Source: Dendrolimus kikuchii
Lineage: Eukaryota > Arthropoda > Insecta > Lepidoptera > Lasiocampidae
Assembly: GCA_019925095.2 (NCBI GenBank)
Contig: CM034412.1
Coordinates: 3,844,001 to 3,908,000 of the forward strand
Direction of reading: 5' to 3'
DNA: 64,000 bases
The position numbers were made by a program, and so were the translations under genes. Below the pieces are notes generated by a model that worked only from the letters and a program-made list of their open reading frames with translations, did not search any database and had not been told where the DNA came from. How positions within the stretch are numbered: the first letter of the stretch is position 1; the number at the start of each line of letters is the position of its first letter. Positions 42,194 to 53,385 of this stretch are shown here, piece by piece.

Positions 42194-42641
42194 ATCTACC
42201 TATATATATAAACGAAAGTCGTGTTAGTTACACTATTTATAACTCAAGAACGGCTGTACCGATTTGGCTGAAAATTGGTGGGGAGGTAGCTTAAAACCAG
42301 GAGACGGACATAGGATACTTCTTATTCCGTTGAAACCGGTAGGTGGCGCTGAGATCAGGTTCTAGAATCCTCCTAATCACCTGGACCGATTTTGATGATT
42401 TTGTTTTTGTGTGTTTGAGTGGGTTCTCGGATGGTTTAGATTCACAATTAGAACCGGTAGGTGGCGCTGAGATTGGGTTCTAGAATCTACCTAATCACCT
42501 GGCCGAATTTGGTGATTTTGTTTTTGTGTGTTCGAGTGGCCCGATGGTTTAAATCCACAATTGGAACCGGTAGGTGGCGCTGGGATCGGGTCCTAGATTT
42601 TTATTTTTTCAGAGCAGGACAACGTCTGCCGGGGCCGCTAG

Positions 42642-42642
<1 letters not shown>
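42194..42642 (+). mobile_element. Helitron family A, copy A8, with amplified internal module
   Basis: Start TCTACCTATATATATAAACG, end GTCTGCCGGGGCCGCTAGT. Contains three successive GAACCGGTAGGTGGCGCTG modules at about 42332, 42451 and 42563, spaced 119 and 112 bp. (TA)n flanks both ends. Confidence 0.85.
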
Positions 42643-42672
<30 letters not shown>

Positions 42673-42999
42673 ATAACAATCATCTCTCTTAATATTAACA
42701 CTGATTACGTTATAATTCACTTTGATTAAAGAAATAGAAGCATTATTTTGGTAAAGATCACAAAAGATGATAATTTCATACATACCTATATATCCACATA
42801 CATCATGCTATGATATGATGAATTTTGATGAATAAAGCCTTCCTGAGCTTATACGGCTTTGACTAGCTTATAACAGAAGAGGTTATATATCTTCCTTCTT
42901 GCAGCCACCTCGCTTCTTTAGTCACGACGCTCCGCGAGAGTGACATTGACAACATATCACTCTTGACAGTATGACAGTGACGTTTCAGTGAACCTTCTA

Positions 43000-43218
43000 A
43001 AAAAAAAATGTGTTGCCCTGTATGTGTATATACTGATATTGTTTCAGATGGTGGCTTGGATGGATGGTGGATTTTTATTTGTTTTCCCCCATTTTTTGTG
43101 TTTTGTTATCTACTTGTTTATCGCCATCTAAACCTTGACTTTTCCACACCTGACGTTGGCAGTAATGGTAGTTCGACTAAGAACAAGCCTTTTTCCAAAA
43201 AAATAAAAAGTGAAGTGA
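43000..43218 (+). mobile_element. Short retroposed insert with 13-bp target duplication
   Basis: AGTGAACCTTCTA at 42987-42999 and 43219-43231. The insert opens with an A-run and ATGTGTTGCC and ends in a (TGAAG)n-like tail. The 71-codon frame at 43008-43223 has no known domain. It may be a fragment of an unidentified LINE. Confidence 0.6.
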
Positions 43219-43591
43219 AGTGAACCTTCTATAAATTTAATATATAAAAAGTAGTAGTTTATTTATTTATGTGCTGACAGTACAATACTACATACGCAAA
43301 AGTCTCGAAGCTAATTTATCTGTAGTAGTAAGTTTAAGTATATTTTTTATTTTCAACTGATTGCAGATACAAATACAGAATTCATACAATCATATTGGTA
43401 TTCAATGAACGTGATAGACTTAAATCGCAATTACGAATTCATTATCATAACGTGTGGCACGATCCAAAATTAGTTTTGCATTTTGTCACGTAGCCTACGA
43501 TTGTTTGATTAATATTGATTGATATTTAATATTATAATTTATTACTGTAAAATTTTACATACTGTGAAATTCTACATTTTATTTGAGTATA
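43219..43591. other. Unassigned A+T-rich
   Basis: Nothing supportable. Confidence 0.35.
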
Positions 43592-43599
43592 CTGTATAC

Positions 43600-44364
43600 C
43601 AGAGTTGGGTAGGACATGATTTTAAAATGAGTTTGTAAGAGTAACATGACCTTTTGTACTGAACCAGTACGATGTACCACTTCAAATGAGGCGTGGATAT
43701 TTGTACGGCTGGTGAGGCGGTGACCGTTATTCCCTCATTTGTCCCGTACAAAACTTGTAGTTCGGAAATGTTCGTTATGAATTGGATGTAATCGGCTTCA
43801 GTTACCTCATTTTATATATTTTTTTTATTGCAGGAGTTCAGCAGACAGGCAGACGGCCCACTTGATAGAAAGCGGTTACCATCGCCTATGGACATTTGCA
43901 ACACCAAAGGTGCTACAAATGCGCTGCTGCTCTCTTAAGGGAGACTGGAACTTAGTCACTAATGCCGGAACACAACACAAGGTTGTTATGGCGGCGTACT
44001 CTAGACCAGGGGTGGTAGCCATTCAGTTTGGCAAATACCCCCTACCACCTGGCTGTGAGTTGTTTTGTTGCCTCTTACGGCAGGCCGCTCGGCCGCAGGA
44101 AATTTATTCTTTCCCCGTTCCTGCACGGATAAAAATTATACCAGCAGTCGTACATGTAAAGTTGTCCCTCTTTGTCATGTGCATATCCGTAGAGGTGTTA
44201 TTGTACTGTTGTCCTCGTTCCGTCCTTCCTCTTAGATTTGACGCGTGAGTAGTAGCGGGACAAAATGTTTGAAGTAGTACAAATTTAAATTTTGAGCCGT
44301 ATCAGTACAAATCTATTTTGTACGGGACAAATGTACTGCCTTACACGTGTACTACTCATCACTA
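43600..44364. mobile_element. hAT-like non-autonomous element
   Basis: Left end CAGAGTTGGGTAGGAC and right end GTACTACTCATCACTA are imperfect inverted repeats. Flanks CTGTATAC (43592-43599) and TTGTATAC (44365-44372) agree at 7 of 8 positions. Contains SINE S16. No transposase. Confidence 0.55.
43820..44133 (-). mobile_element. SINE-S copy S16, full length
   Basis: TTTTTTTATTGCAGGAGTTC to CCTGCACGGATAAA. It is near consensus. Confidence 0.9.
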
Positions 44365-44449
44365 TTGTATACAACTAGATAATAAAACAAAGGTTTATCA
44401 ATTTGTTACTATCATACTTTATATACTAATATTATTTTATAATTATTTA

Positions 44450-44789
44450 GGGCCGCTTGCATATAAGGTGGCTTAAATTTATTTAAGAAACGCAAAACGT
44501 ATTTAAGACCCTTATATACAATTAGCGTCTTGCACAACGCAAAATTGGCCGTTAAATATGTTTAAAGAACTGTCAATACGTTTTGTGTAAAACGTATTTA
44601 GGCAGTTTAATATGACTACATACATACATACATACATAACTTCACGCCAGTTCCCTTGCGGGGTAGGCACGAACAACAGAGTGCCATTTAGGCTTATTCT
44701 TACACACCTCACTTGCCTCTTTGACATTCATAACTCTTGTTAATATGACTAACTAATTTTATTTAAAGGCATCATTATGCAAGCGGCCC
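44450..44789. mobile_element. TA-flanked MITE with perfect 14-bp termini
   Basis: GGGCCGCTTGCATA at the left and its exact complement at the right, with TA on both sides (44448-44449 and 44790-44791). TA duplication suggests the Tc1/mariner group. The core is ~215 bp without RTE-g and non-coding. Confidence 0.7.
44619..44739 (-). mobile_element. RTE-type LINE 3' fragment (RTE-g), inside the MITE
   Basis: Shortest copy, ~120 bp. Duplication TTAATATGACTA at 44607-44618 and 44740-44751 proves insertion into the pre-existing MITE. Confidence 0.9.
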
Positions 44790-44791
44790 TA

Positions 44792-45617
44792 AAATGTCAA
44801 ATGCTTCACTGGAATTAAATAAAAGCACATTATTTGACTGAGTTTCTGGTTTTTGGATTTTATTAATATTTTTTTAAACAAATCCGAAATTATATGCGGT
44901 TATGAAATTATTGCGTATAGTCATGTAAGACCTAAGGTCTCCTAAGCACAATGTGTATCTCTATGTACATTGTACAGTGGTGGAATGAAAAAGTTCACCA
45001 GTTTTCAAATTGATTCATTTAACTTTCCGCCAGCACATGTTACCTTTTCAAAAAAAAAAATTACAGAACAGACTGTTTCACAGAAAATTATATTTTGTCA
45101 AACATTTAACAATAAAGTTTAAAATTACTTAGATCAAAGTTGTTTGTTTTTCTATAACGTCTAAGAAGATTTTTAGAGATGTAAAACCATTTTATTGGTT
45201 TTAATAAGTTATGATAAGCATTCATTGTAATATTCAAATAAGATATATTTAGATTTGACTTTGTTTTACAACCGGCTGCCTACCTGACGTTAACCTTTCT
45301 CGGGACGGGACAGTAACCCAACTAACTAGGGCTCGGAGCGCCAGCACAATGTGTTGCCACCCCGAAAGTGGTGCCCCATCCTTGCCACCACTGCGCTTAA
45401 GCAGGCCCTCCGACTGTGTGGCACTGTCGTAGTGATAAGTAGATAAGCGTAGTGTTTAAATCTTCTTTGTTTCTTATTGTTAACCTCAGCGTCTGTCATT
45501 GCCAACATTGAATTTTGTTTTCCACTTTTCTATGTATACATACAGATAAATAAAATTAAGTGTCTTTTTGTAATGTCAGAACAACAGCCTCTTACTAAAT
45601 GTATATGAAAGTATATA
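44792..45617. other. Unassigned
   Basis: A+T-rich to 45260. 45270-45500 is a G+C-richer block (CTCGGGACGGGACAG, TTGCCACCACTGCG) with no recognised family and a 60-codon minus frame lacking motifs. Confidence 0.35.
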
Positions 45618-45809
45618 CGGTACGTATATATATATCAAAAAATCAATTGTCATTGTCTGTTTGCATGTTCCGGCTAATCTCTGAAACGGCTGGACCGATT
45701 TTGACGGGATTTTCACTGCCAAATAACTGATATTATAAGTAGTAACTTGGTTACTTGTTTTTGGACTCCAAAAAAAAACCACTCGGATGAAGTCACGGGC
45801 ACAGCTAGT
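45618..45809 (+). mobile_element. Helitron family D, copy D2
   Basis: After ACGGTACGTATATATATA, CTCTGAAACGGCTGGACCG, then the end GGATGAAGTCACGGGCACAG then CTAGT. Confidence 0.65.
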
Positions 45810-45930
45810 ATTTTATAAACGTAACATTTATTAAAAAGTTGATAGTACTGTTGTACTTGTACTCGTGCAAGCAAAAGTCGACTTTAAGGTGACGAACATT
45901 TTCATTCCGTGAGTGTACATACTATGTATA

Positions 45931-46621
45931 AAGGTGAATTTTTGAAGTGGACCTTCAGGGCCATATCCTAAACAATGTTAGATAGCGAAAAACATTCAAA
46001 AGGGTTTCGAGGCCCATTTTGACGAAACCTAAAATTGTCATATATCAGATCAGATTTTTGAAAAATCAATTATTCTTGTCGGTAATTGAATTGCCTGATT
46101 TTGAAAAATAAACACATCATTATATTAATACTTGAAGGAAAAACAGGAAAACTTTGTACCCCTTTTTACGAAAATTATGCGGACGGAGGAGCATGAAATT
46201 TCGCACACTTATATAGGTAGTTTATATAGAGAAGGAGTGAAGAATGATTTTTTTTTAAATTATACATAAAAAATACATTGAATCAATAAAAAAAAACATT
46301 ACACACACTACCATGTATTTGACTCACGCACGCATATATACTCTTTTGTTTATTGCTAAAGTCAAATTAACTGTTTAGCCTTGGCGAAGTCTGTGATTAT
46401 AGAGGTATATATGTCTTTGACAACAGAACCTTGATAATGTTCAAACTTATAATCTAAATTAATTATGTTCGAATTTCGTCCATTGGGCGACCATTAGTTT
46501 TGTATTATTATACCAAATCACAGTGCAGTTTGCAAACTAAGGGAGTTTCCCTTAAGCATTTTTCTCTATTTCGTATAGTTTAAGAATTTGACCCGGAAAG
46601 CCCACTTCAAAAATTTACCTG
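45931..46621. mobile_element. TA-flanked TIR element M1, split by Helitron B3
   Basis: Left AAGGTGAATTTTTGAAGTGG and the complement of the right end (CAGGTAAATTTTTGAAGTGG) are ~70-bp inverted repeats, with TA at both borders. Related ends occur at 53393 and 57346. Mariner-like by its TA duplication. No transposase frame. Confidence 0.65.
46117..46498 (+). mobile_element. Helitron family B, copy B3, inside M1
   Basis: TCATTATATTAATACTTGAA start. The end GTTCGAATTTCGTCC ... GGGCGACCATTAGT has a decayed hairpin and terminus. Confidence 0.65.
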
Positions 46622-47689
46622 TAATATAATTGTTTATTATATAATCGGGAATATCAAGCGTGGTTGCCAGACTACACTTTCATACATTACATAGTATACT
46701 CTTCTCTCTCTGACTGACATCTATCTCCCTCCCCCCAACACGAGTACGCGTGAAATGCAGCGGCGTCGGCGCGTTTTGCAACACTTCTCTACGAACCATG
46801 GGACTCAAAACTTCGGAACATACATATACCTATATACAAAAACTATATCAAAGGCCGGTCCAGTGAATTATTCGACTTGTACATTTATGTGATTGTGTAA
46901 AGTGCTAGCGGACGTAAATCTTCTACGTGCTATGTAAGTTATAAGTACTCATGTTTATTACTGTTTGAATACACATCAATGGACGCGCAAAGTATTTGCT
47001 AACCAGCGGTTACTATTCGGATGTCCGGAAACCTTCCTTAAGTATTCTTTGGAAATCCGGGCACATACAATCATTTTTGCTTGCACTATGCAAATCGGCG
47101 AAAACATCTGTAAGCAACACATGATATTTCTCCATGGGGAAGGCACAAAGTAACAAAATAACTTTAAATTTTATTTATTTGAGTCTTTCAATGCAAAACT
47201 GGTTATGAAATCTGAGATTCTAAAATACAAAAGCAATATAATGCGAAGATTATTTGTGAAATACACAATTGTATGCAAGTCGAATGGCTATTGTTTTGTG
47301 TTGAAGCCGCTTATACTTTAATTGGGTCAATGTTAAAAGTCAAGATTTTGTAAAGATGATGTTGATGATACTTAGGTTAAAGGTGCTAGATTTTGCTCGT
47401 TGACTGCTCCGTTTGGGGACCCCATAGGTTCCTACTCCAGGCTGAGGTTGGGCCGGTGGACTCGTTGAGGAGTATGATCGAGGCCTTCCTCCATAGCGAT
47501 AGCGATACTGGCAGGTGGTTTTCTTCTTCTGTGAGCCAGCAACGACTCAAAAGGAGGCCGCCGAGGTTGAAAGGGAAAAGGCAGTGTAAGCGGCCATCGT
47601 CCACCGCCGTCCGAGCGGCGCTCAGGGACTTGGCCGTTATGCACAACTCCTTGTCCCATGATCCCATCGCCCCCTCTGCTCGATGATGT
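46622..47689. other. Unassigned 1.1 kb
   Basis: 46700-46800 has a pyrimidine-rich tract. 47390-47700 is G+C-rich with opposing 97- and 120-codon frames. I recognise neither. It may be LINE sequence upstream of the next feature. Confidence 0.35.
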
Positions 47690-48345
47690 GGTACACCCTG
47701 CGATTTAAGTCGCAAAGTCTTATCTTTTAGATCCCTCAGGAAGATCAAAAACCTTTTTGCCCACTGCTACTAAGATTACGCTTGCTGAGTCTCTCTTGCT
47801 TCCCATACCTGATTTCGCTGATGCCTGCTATTTAAGATTTAACTTTAGAACAGCTGAACAAGCTTGAGCGGCTTCAGAATTTTTGCATCAGGGTCATATT
47901 TGGATTGCGAAAATATGACCATGTTTCCGAATATCGTAAGACTCAAGTGGCTTCCTATTAATTTTCGTCGGAATACTCACATTCTCACTCTGCTTTATGA
48001 CATATTATTTACTCTTAATAGTCCCCAGTACTTTAAGGAACGTTTTAAATTCCTTCGCCTGTGCACTGCCCACAATTTGCGCTCTGATACGTATTAGAAA
48101 CTTTGACACCTGCACACACTTCATCCTATTATGATAATTCTTTTACAGTGAAGGCTGTCAAACTTTGGAATATGTTACCTCTTACTGTCCGAGAGGCCAA
48201 ATCCTTACCAACATTTAGAAATTTACTCAGAAAACACTATTTGTCCACAAGTAGCTATGTCTGATTAACACAATATAATCATGTTAATACATTTATTATA
48301 ATAACTTATGTATTTTGAAAGATATTATTGTATAGGTGTATATAT
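47690..48345 (+). pseudogene. Jockey/CR1-type LINE C-terminal fragment
   Basis: In shifting frames: ITLAESLLLPIPDFADACY, LNKLERLQNFCIRVIFGLRK then YDHVSEY, LKWLPINFRRNTHILTLLYD, NSFTVKAVKLWNMLPLTVRE. This is the region after the RT thumb. Several frameshifts. Distinct from the intact LINE at 1-2901. Confidence 0.7.
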
Positions 48346-48364
48346 ATATGACTATGTATATATA

Positions 48365-48572
48365 GTCGTGGAAGGCCACGACACACCTTCCATGATCAAA
48401 TCGATTGTATACTAGCAGAAGGTGATGTCAGGAGCCTTAAGAACAGATGAGCGTGCATGACAAGAGCTATGAATGTCAAAGAAGCAAGTGAGGTGTGTAA
48501 GAACAAGCCTGAATGGCGCTCTGTTGTACGTGCCTACCCCGCAAGGGAACTGGCGTGAAGCTATGTATGTAT
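48365..48572 (+). mobile_element. RTE-type LINE 3' fragment (RTE-h)
   Basis: From AGTCGTGGAAGGCCACG to CTGGCGTGAAGCTATGTATG. It has a premature stop (TGA in place of an Arg codon) and flanks of TATGTATATAT that fit a duplication but are ambiguous in TA-rich DNA. Confidence 0.8.
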
Positions 48573-49046
48573 GTATATATTTGTATCTATGTATTTCTTA
48601 AATTAGAAGTTTATGTATCTTTCTTGTCTTTTTCCTGCACCGCCTACATCGCCTGATTCAAATTTCTTCGATTTAAGTTGCCTGGAAGAGATCGCTTCTT
48701 GGTGATAAGACCACCCATTGTGCACGTTTAGAATATTTTTAGGCTATAAGCTTTCGTTTTCTGTAATGGTGTACAATAAAGTGTTATCACTCTCTCTAAC
48801 TCTCTATGAATAAGACCGTTAAGCGATAACTTGATACTTAAAAAATATAATTATGTCCGAAGTGATGATAAAGATTTAAGGGCCTACCTAAATGGAGTCC
48901 GCCATCTCGCTCACGCATTACCATATTCTTGAAGATATAAATTCACAGAATTCACTTACGACAAATCCGTATTACACAAAACTTACCGAATAAATTACGA
49001 ATGTTTCACAAAAAAATCGTTATGATTTCGTATACATTTCTGTATA
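48573..49046. other. Unassigned
   Basis: May include the 3'UTR of the 47690 LINE. No features. Confidence 0.35.
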
Positions 49047-49086
49047 CTAGTGGTCGCCCGTGGTCGAAATTCGACCATAATAATTA

Positions 49087-49358
49087 CATACATACAACAA
49101 CAAAGCGCCATTTAGGCTTATTCTTAGACACCTTACTCGCTTTTTTGTCATTCATAACTCTTTTCATGCACGCTCGTCTGTTCTAAAGGCTCCTGACATC
49201 ACCTTCTGCTAGTACACGATCAATTTGATCATGGAAGGTGTGTCGTGGCCTTCCACGACTTCTGCATCCATCCACTTTTGCATTGTATATCTGTTTAGTC
49301 ATTCTTTCATCATGCATTCTTTCCACATGCCCGAACCACCGGAGCATTCCTTTCCTTA
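49087..49358 (-). mobile_element. RTE-type LINE 3' fragment (RTE-i), inside Helitron B4
   Basis: Flanks CCATAATAATTA (49075-49086) and CCATGATAATTA (49359-49370), 11 of 12 identical. More substitutions than other copies, including loss of the TTCACGCC block, so it is probably an older insertion. Confidence 0.85.
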
Positions 49359-49505
49359 CCATGATAATTAATTTAAATTATAAGTTTGAACATTAGTAAG
49401 GTTCTGTTGTCAAAGACTATACATACTTCTATAATCATAGATTTCGCCAAGGCTACACTGTTAATTTGACTTTAACATTAAACAAAAGAGTATATATGCG
49501 TGTGT

Positions 49506-49536
49506 CTTAGACCATTCATTGGTTGAATGGTCTAAG
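49506..49536. repeat. 31-bp hairpin flanked by 8-bp direct repeats
   Basis: CTTAGACCATTCA and TGAATGGTCTAAG are exact complementary arms. GCGTGTGT precedes and follows. It is absent from Helitron copies B1-B3. Confidence 0.8.
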
Positions 49537-49860
49537 GCGTGTGTGTGTCAAATACATGGTAGTGTGTGTATTTTATTTTTAGTTGTTATAACTTACAAAA
49601 AATATTAGCATTGTACACACCTTCTCTATATAAACTATGTGTGCAAAATTTCATACTCCTCTGCCCGCACAATTTTCGTACAAAGAGGTAAAAGAAGTTG
49701 CTGTTTTGCTTTACGTAAAATATAGTTCTTGTGAAAAATCTATTTTTTATGTATGGTACCTTGTCTGCATCAAAATAATCTTATTGTGAAACATTCGTAA
49801 TTTATTTATAAAGTTTTGTGTAATACGCATTTGTCGTATGTAAATTCTATGAATTTATAT

Positions 49861-50365
49861 TGTTACGAGTTGTGAGACTCGAATTAAAATGTCGTTAGAA
49901 TTACTATAGAGTTTATTAGAACTATACAAACACGTATAACACAGGTAAAAATATAATCGAACACAACAAGTCCAAACGTAATGCAGAAGGTCGTAATTCA
50001 ATAAAACGCGCAAAGTCCGTCATTTATTACATTCCCGATTGTAATACACATGTCTCGCTTCGCTGGTGGTACTCGCTCGACTAACTCCTCCCTCAATCGA
50101 GCCATTGCTTTATACTGCACAAATGCAATATGTCCGCCTATCAGCGCGGACCGACTTTTCTAGAATTAGCTTGTACTTTAAATCCGTAGCACCTGGCTAA
50201 TGATTACAATACAACAATAGGCCGTATGATTATAAGTAAACAAAAGAAGACGACCATAAAAGAATTTCAATGTTATTAGCTCAAATGCCGACGGGTAATA
50301 AATGTGCTTTGTTACAGATATGCAGGTGGATTTTGTGTTTGTCGCGACACGAGTTATATATTACA
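49861..50365 (-). mobile_element. Solo LTR, type 1
   Basis: TGTTACGAG at the left edge. Sense (minus) TATAAAG near 50115 and AATAAA near 49912. The right end is decayed (ATATTACA). ATAT on both sides is consistent with a short duplication. Confidence 0.65.
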
Positions 50366-50378
50366 ATATCTTCAAAAA

Positions 50379-50717
50379 GTCTGAAAGAGAGTGTCGGGGT
50401 GAAGGTAAGGAAAGGAATGCTCCGGTGGTTCGGGCATGTGGAAAGAATGCATGATGAAAGAATGACTTAACAGATATACAATGCAAAAGTGGATGGATGC
50501 AGAAGTCGTGGAAGGCCACGACACACCTTCCATGATCAAATTGATCGTGTACTAGCAGAAGGTGATGTCAGGAGCCTTAAGAACAGACGAGCTTGCATGA
50601 CAAGAGTTATGAATGTCAAAGAGGCAAGTGAGGTGTGTGAGAATAAGCCAAAATGGCACTCTGTTGTTCGTGCCTACCCCGCAAGGGAACTGGCGTGAAG
50701 TTATGTATGTATGTATG
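50379..50717 (+). mobile_element. RTE-type LINE 3' fragment (RTE-m)
   Basis: TATCTTCAAAAA at 50367-50378 and 50718-50729 (12 bp). One in-frame TAA replaces the Lys codon before QIYNAKV, so the frame is broken. Clean (TATG)n tail. Confidence 0.9.
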
Positions 50718-50854
50718 TATCTTCAAAAATGTGCTAAAGTATGAGCGAGATGGCGAATTCCATTTAGGTATATCCTTAACTAACCAGTGTCAGGCTTAAA
50801 GTATGATTTATTTGCATATATTTTTTATGTTGTTAACTATTAATTTGTACATTA

Positions 50855-51236
50855 ATGGCTGGTTCCTACATCTTACTGTTCTTCCACTAGCCTTACCATC
50901 GCATGTGTTGTGTTTTATCCAGTGGTAGGGTATTTGCCCGTCTGGATTGCTATCATCCTTGGTCTAGAGTATGCCGCCATAACAACCTTGAGTTGTGCTC
51001 CGTCATTAGTAGCCAGGTATCAGTATCTTTTAAGAGAGCAACAGCGTGTTTATAGCACCTTTGGTGATGCAAGTGTAGGCGATGGTAACCGTTTTCCATC
51101 AGATGGGCTGTCTGCCTGTTTGCTGAATTCATGCAATAAAAAAATGACATTACATGTATAGAGCTTAAGTCAAGTTTTGACCGACAGTAAGGCAAATGAA
51201 CGGTAGTTAAAATGTATGAACCGGCTATAAGTAGAT
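50855..51236. mobile_element. Palindromic MITE split by SINE S17
   Basis: Left arm GGCTGGTTCCTACATCTTAC and right arm GTATGAACCGGCTAT, with CCGACAGTAAGGCAAATG, are decayed inverted arms of the palindrome at 29294-29376. The SINE lies between them. Confidence 0.55.
50919..51144 (+). mobile_element. SINE-S copy S17, short form
   Basis: Starts CCAGTGGTAGGGTATTTGCC and ends TTCATGCAATAAAAAAATG. Truncated at the common site. Confidence 0.85.
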
Positions 51237-52253
51237 GTTAAAGGGCCCGGTTTACATAAGCGTAAGTTAAGAAGCGAGTTAACTTGCGAAACTGGCTAAA
51301 CATATAACTTGTCATGCTGCCAGAGAAGTACTTTGAGAATTGTTTTTGGCAGCACGAGCAGCAGTGACGGCTGAATGAGAAGAAATATTAACTGCCTTGT
51401 TTTACAATATTTCTCACTCATAATATATTCGAAAATACTTCTTGATTTGTACAACTGATTGTCGCAAGCGTTTTTTCACACCTGAATTTTGCCGAAGACT
51501 ACGCAAACAAACTCGCGAGGCGTGACTAGTTATATAATTTATTAGCAAACAAGTTGCGCATGATATTGCGTCTGCGCATATTCAAGTTCAGTGTTACTAA
51601 AACAGCCGACGCGAACGGACGCGTTGTAATATTATAAATATTGAATTATATTTAAATTTTTGATACCTTCACGACGCACCCTTGGTGGGGTAACTAGACT
51701 TTATAAATATAATTGATATTTTTGTAATATTTTGAGTGTTGCGAATTTTTAATTTGGAAGTTTTTTTTAAAAAGGTAACCATTAAAATGTGTTGTGTTGT
51801 TTTTGTGCCATTATTGTAATTTGTAATCTCGAGGTAAATTAAGTGAGGTAAGTTATTTTTTTAAATTAGATGTAATTATAGGTAGTGAAGAATGTAATTG
51901 AATTGATCATTGAACATTTAATTGATTGTACGCAATATAAAATTTAGTTGCGCAGTTTAATTCATAAAGTACTTAATTAGTTTTCTGTGGTTTTTTTTTA
52001 TTTTAAGGTTTTTATGTTACACGTGGAAGTGCATGAATTAGTGTTATATTATTAATAACCATCTATTTAATTATTTTGTGAAATTATATTCAGTTTTTAA
52101 TAAATAAAATATTGTGGGTAGAAATCGAATACATGTTTTATATTCTGGATTTAAGAAATAGAAGCTAGTGTTCTGTTTGATATTATTATCATAATAGCAG
52201 ACAACACTAGAGTCGTATCCAGTAACACTCAGACCAGAGCATAGGCATAGAAA
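51237..52253. other. Unassigned 1 kb
   Basis: 51240-51300 has short inverted phrases (AAGCGAGTTAACTTGCG). The rest is A+T-rich without frames. Confidence 0.35.
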
Positions 52254-52265
52254 ATGTTATTAGTA

Positions 52266-52751
52266 CATACATACATACATACATAACTTCACGCCAGTTC
52301 CCTTGCGGGGTAGGCACGAACAACAGAGTGCCATTTAGGCTTATTCTTACACACCTCATTTGCCTCTTTGACATTCATAACTCTTGTCATGCAAGCTCGT
52401 CTGTTCTTAAGGCTCCTGACATCACCTTCTGCTAATACACGATCAATTTGATCATGAAAGGTGTGTCGTGGCCTTCTACGACTTCTGCATCCATCCACTT
52501 TTGCATTGTATATCTGTTTAGTCATTCTTTTATCATGCATTTTTTCCACATGCCCGAACCACCGGAGCATTCCTTTCCTTACCTTCACCCCGACACTCTC
52601 TTTCTTACTTCGGTATTACGAACGCGGTCCGCGAGCGGCACTCCGCAGATTTTGCGCAGTGCTCGCATCTCGACCGCGTTTACTCTACTTTCATGCTCTC
52701 TCTTCCATACCCAACTCTCGCATCCATACGTGAGCGTAGGTACCAAGCACT
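52266..52751 (-). mobile_element. RTE-type LINE 3' fragment (RTE-l)
   Basis: ATGTTATTAGTA at 52254-52265 and 52752-52763 (12 bp). It carries a ~15-bp internal deletion between two TCTCTTT repeats, which removes five codons. Confidence 0.9.
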
Positions 52752-53133
52752 ATGTTATTAGTAATTAGTGAATTGAACCGGGCAAATGAATTTTAGTGAC
52801 ATACGTGGTTTAAAGCTTGAGAACTAAAGAAACCATGAAATTATTATGTTTTAAAACATTCCTTCATAAATAAATCGGGTAAGTGTGTGTCAGCTCGCAC
52901 ATAAAGAACGGTTCCGTGAATATGAAAAACTTCAACTGTTTTCGTTATTTGACTACGGAACCATGAATAATAATAATAAAAAATTCTTTAAATCACAAAC
53001 TTACTTATTTCGTTGGCTTGGCGATCCAAAGTGAGTCTTGGCCTCCGAAACACACTCTGTTTCGCTGAATATATTGACGATAAGCAACTGTGAAACATCC
53101 ATAAATGCTCAAGTTTTACAATTATCTTCTTCG
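52752..53133. other. Unassigned
   Basis: No features recognised. Confidence 0.35.
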
Positions 53134-53385
53134 TTTATCCGTGCAGGAACAGAAAAAGAATACAATTTCCTGCGGCCTGTCATAAGAGGCGACAAAACAA
53201 TCCACAGGCAGATGGTAGGGTATTTGCCTATCCGGATGGCTACCACCCCTGGTCTATAGTATGCCCCTATAACAAGCTTGAGTTTTGTTTCGGCATTAGT
53301 GGTAAGACCTTTTGAAAATGTCCATAGGCGATGGAAAGGCAGACGGGCCGTCTGCCTGTCTGCTGAAGTCATACAATAAAAAAAT
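53134..53385 (+). mobile_element. SINE-S copy S18 with internal deletion
   Basis: TTTATCCGTGCAGGAACAGA head and CATACAATAAAAAAATAT tail, but ~55 bp around the B-box-like region are missing. Confidence 0.8.

Larger units (their letters stand above)
49047..49725 (-). mobile_element. Helitron family B, copy B4, split by an RTE fragment and carrying a small hairpin insert
   Basis: CTAGTGGTCGCCCGTGGTCG at the 3' end. The body resumes after RTE-i and continues to TTTTCGTACAAAGAGG. Relative to B1 it has an extra 31-bp hairpin at 49506-49536. Confidence 0.75.

Noticed and set aside
46700..46960. A possible host promoter region (pyrimidine tract, G+C-richer block)
   Set aside because: No downstream gene, no TATA/Inr arrangement I could defend.
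47386..47748. 120-codon minus-strand frame opposite a 97-codon plus-strand frame
   Set aside because: Neither shows recognisable domains. The opposing open frames reflect G+C-rich composition, and the region adjoins LINE debris.
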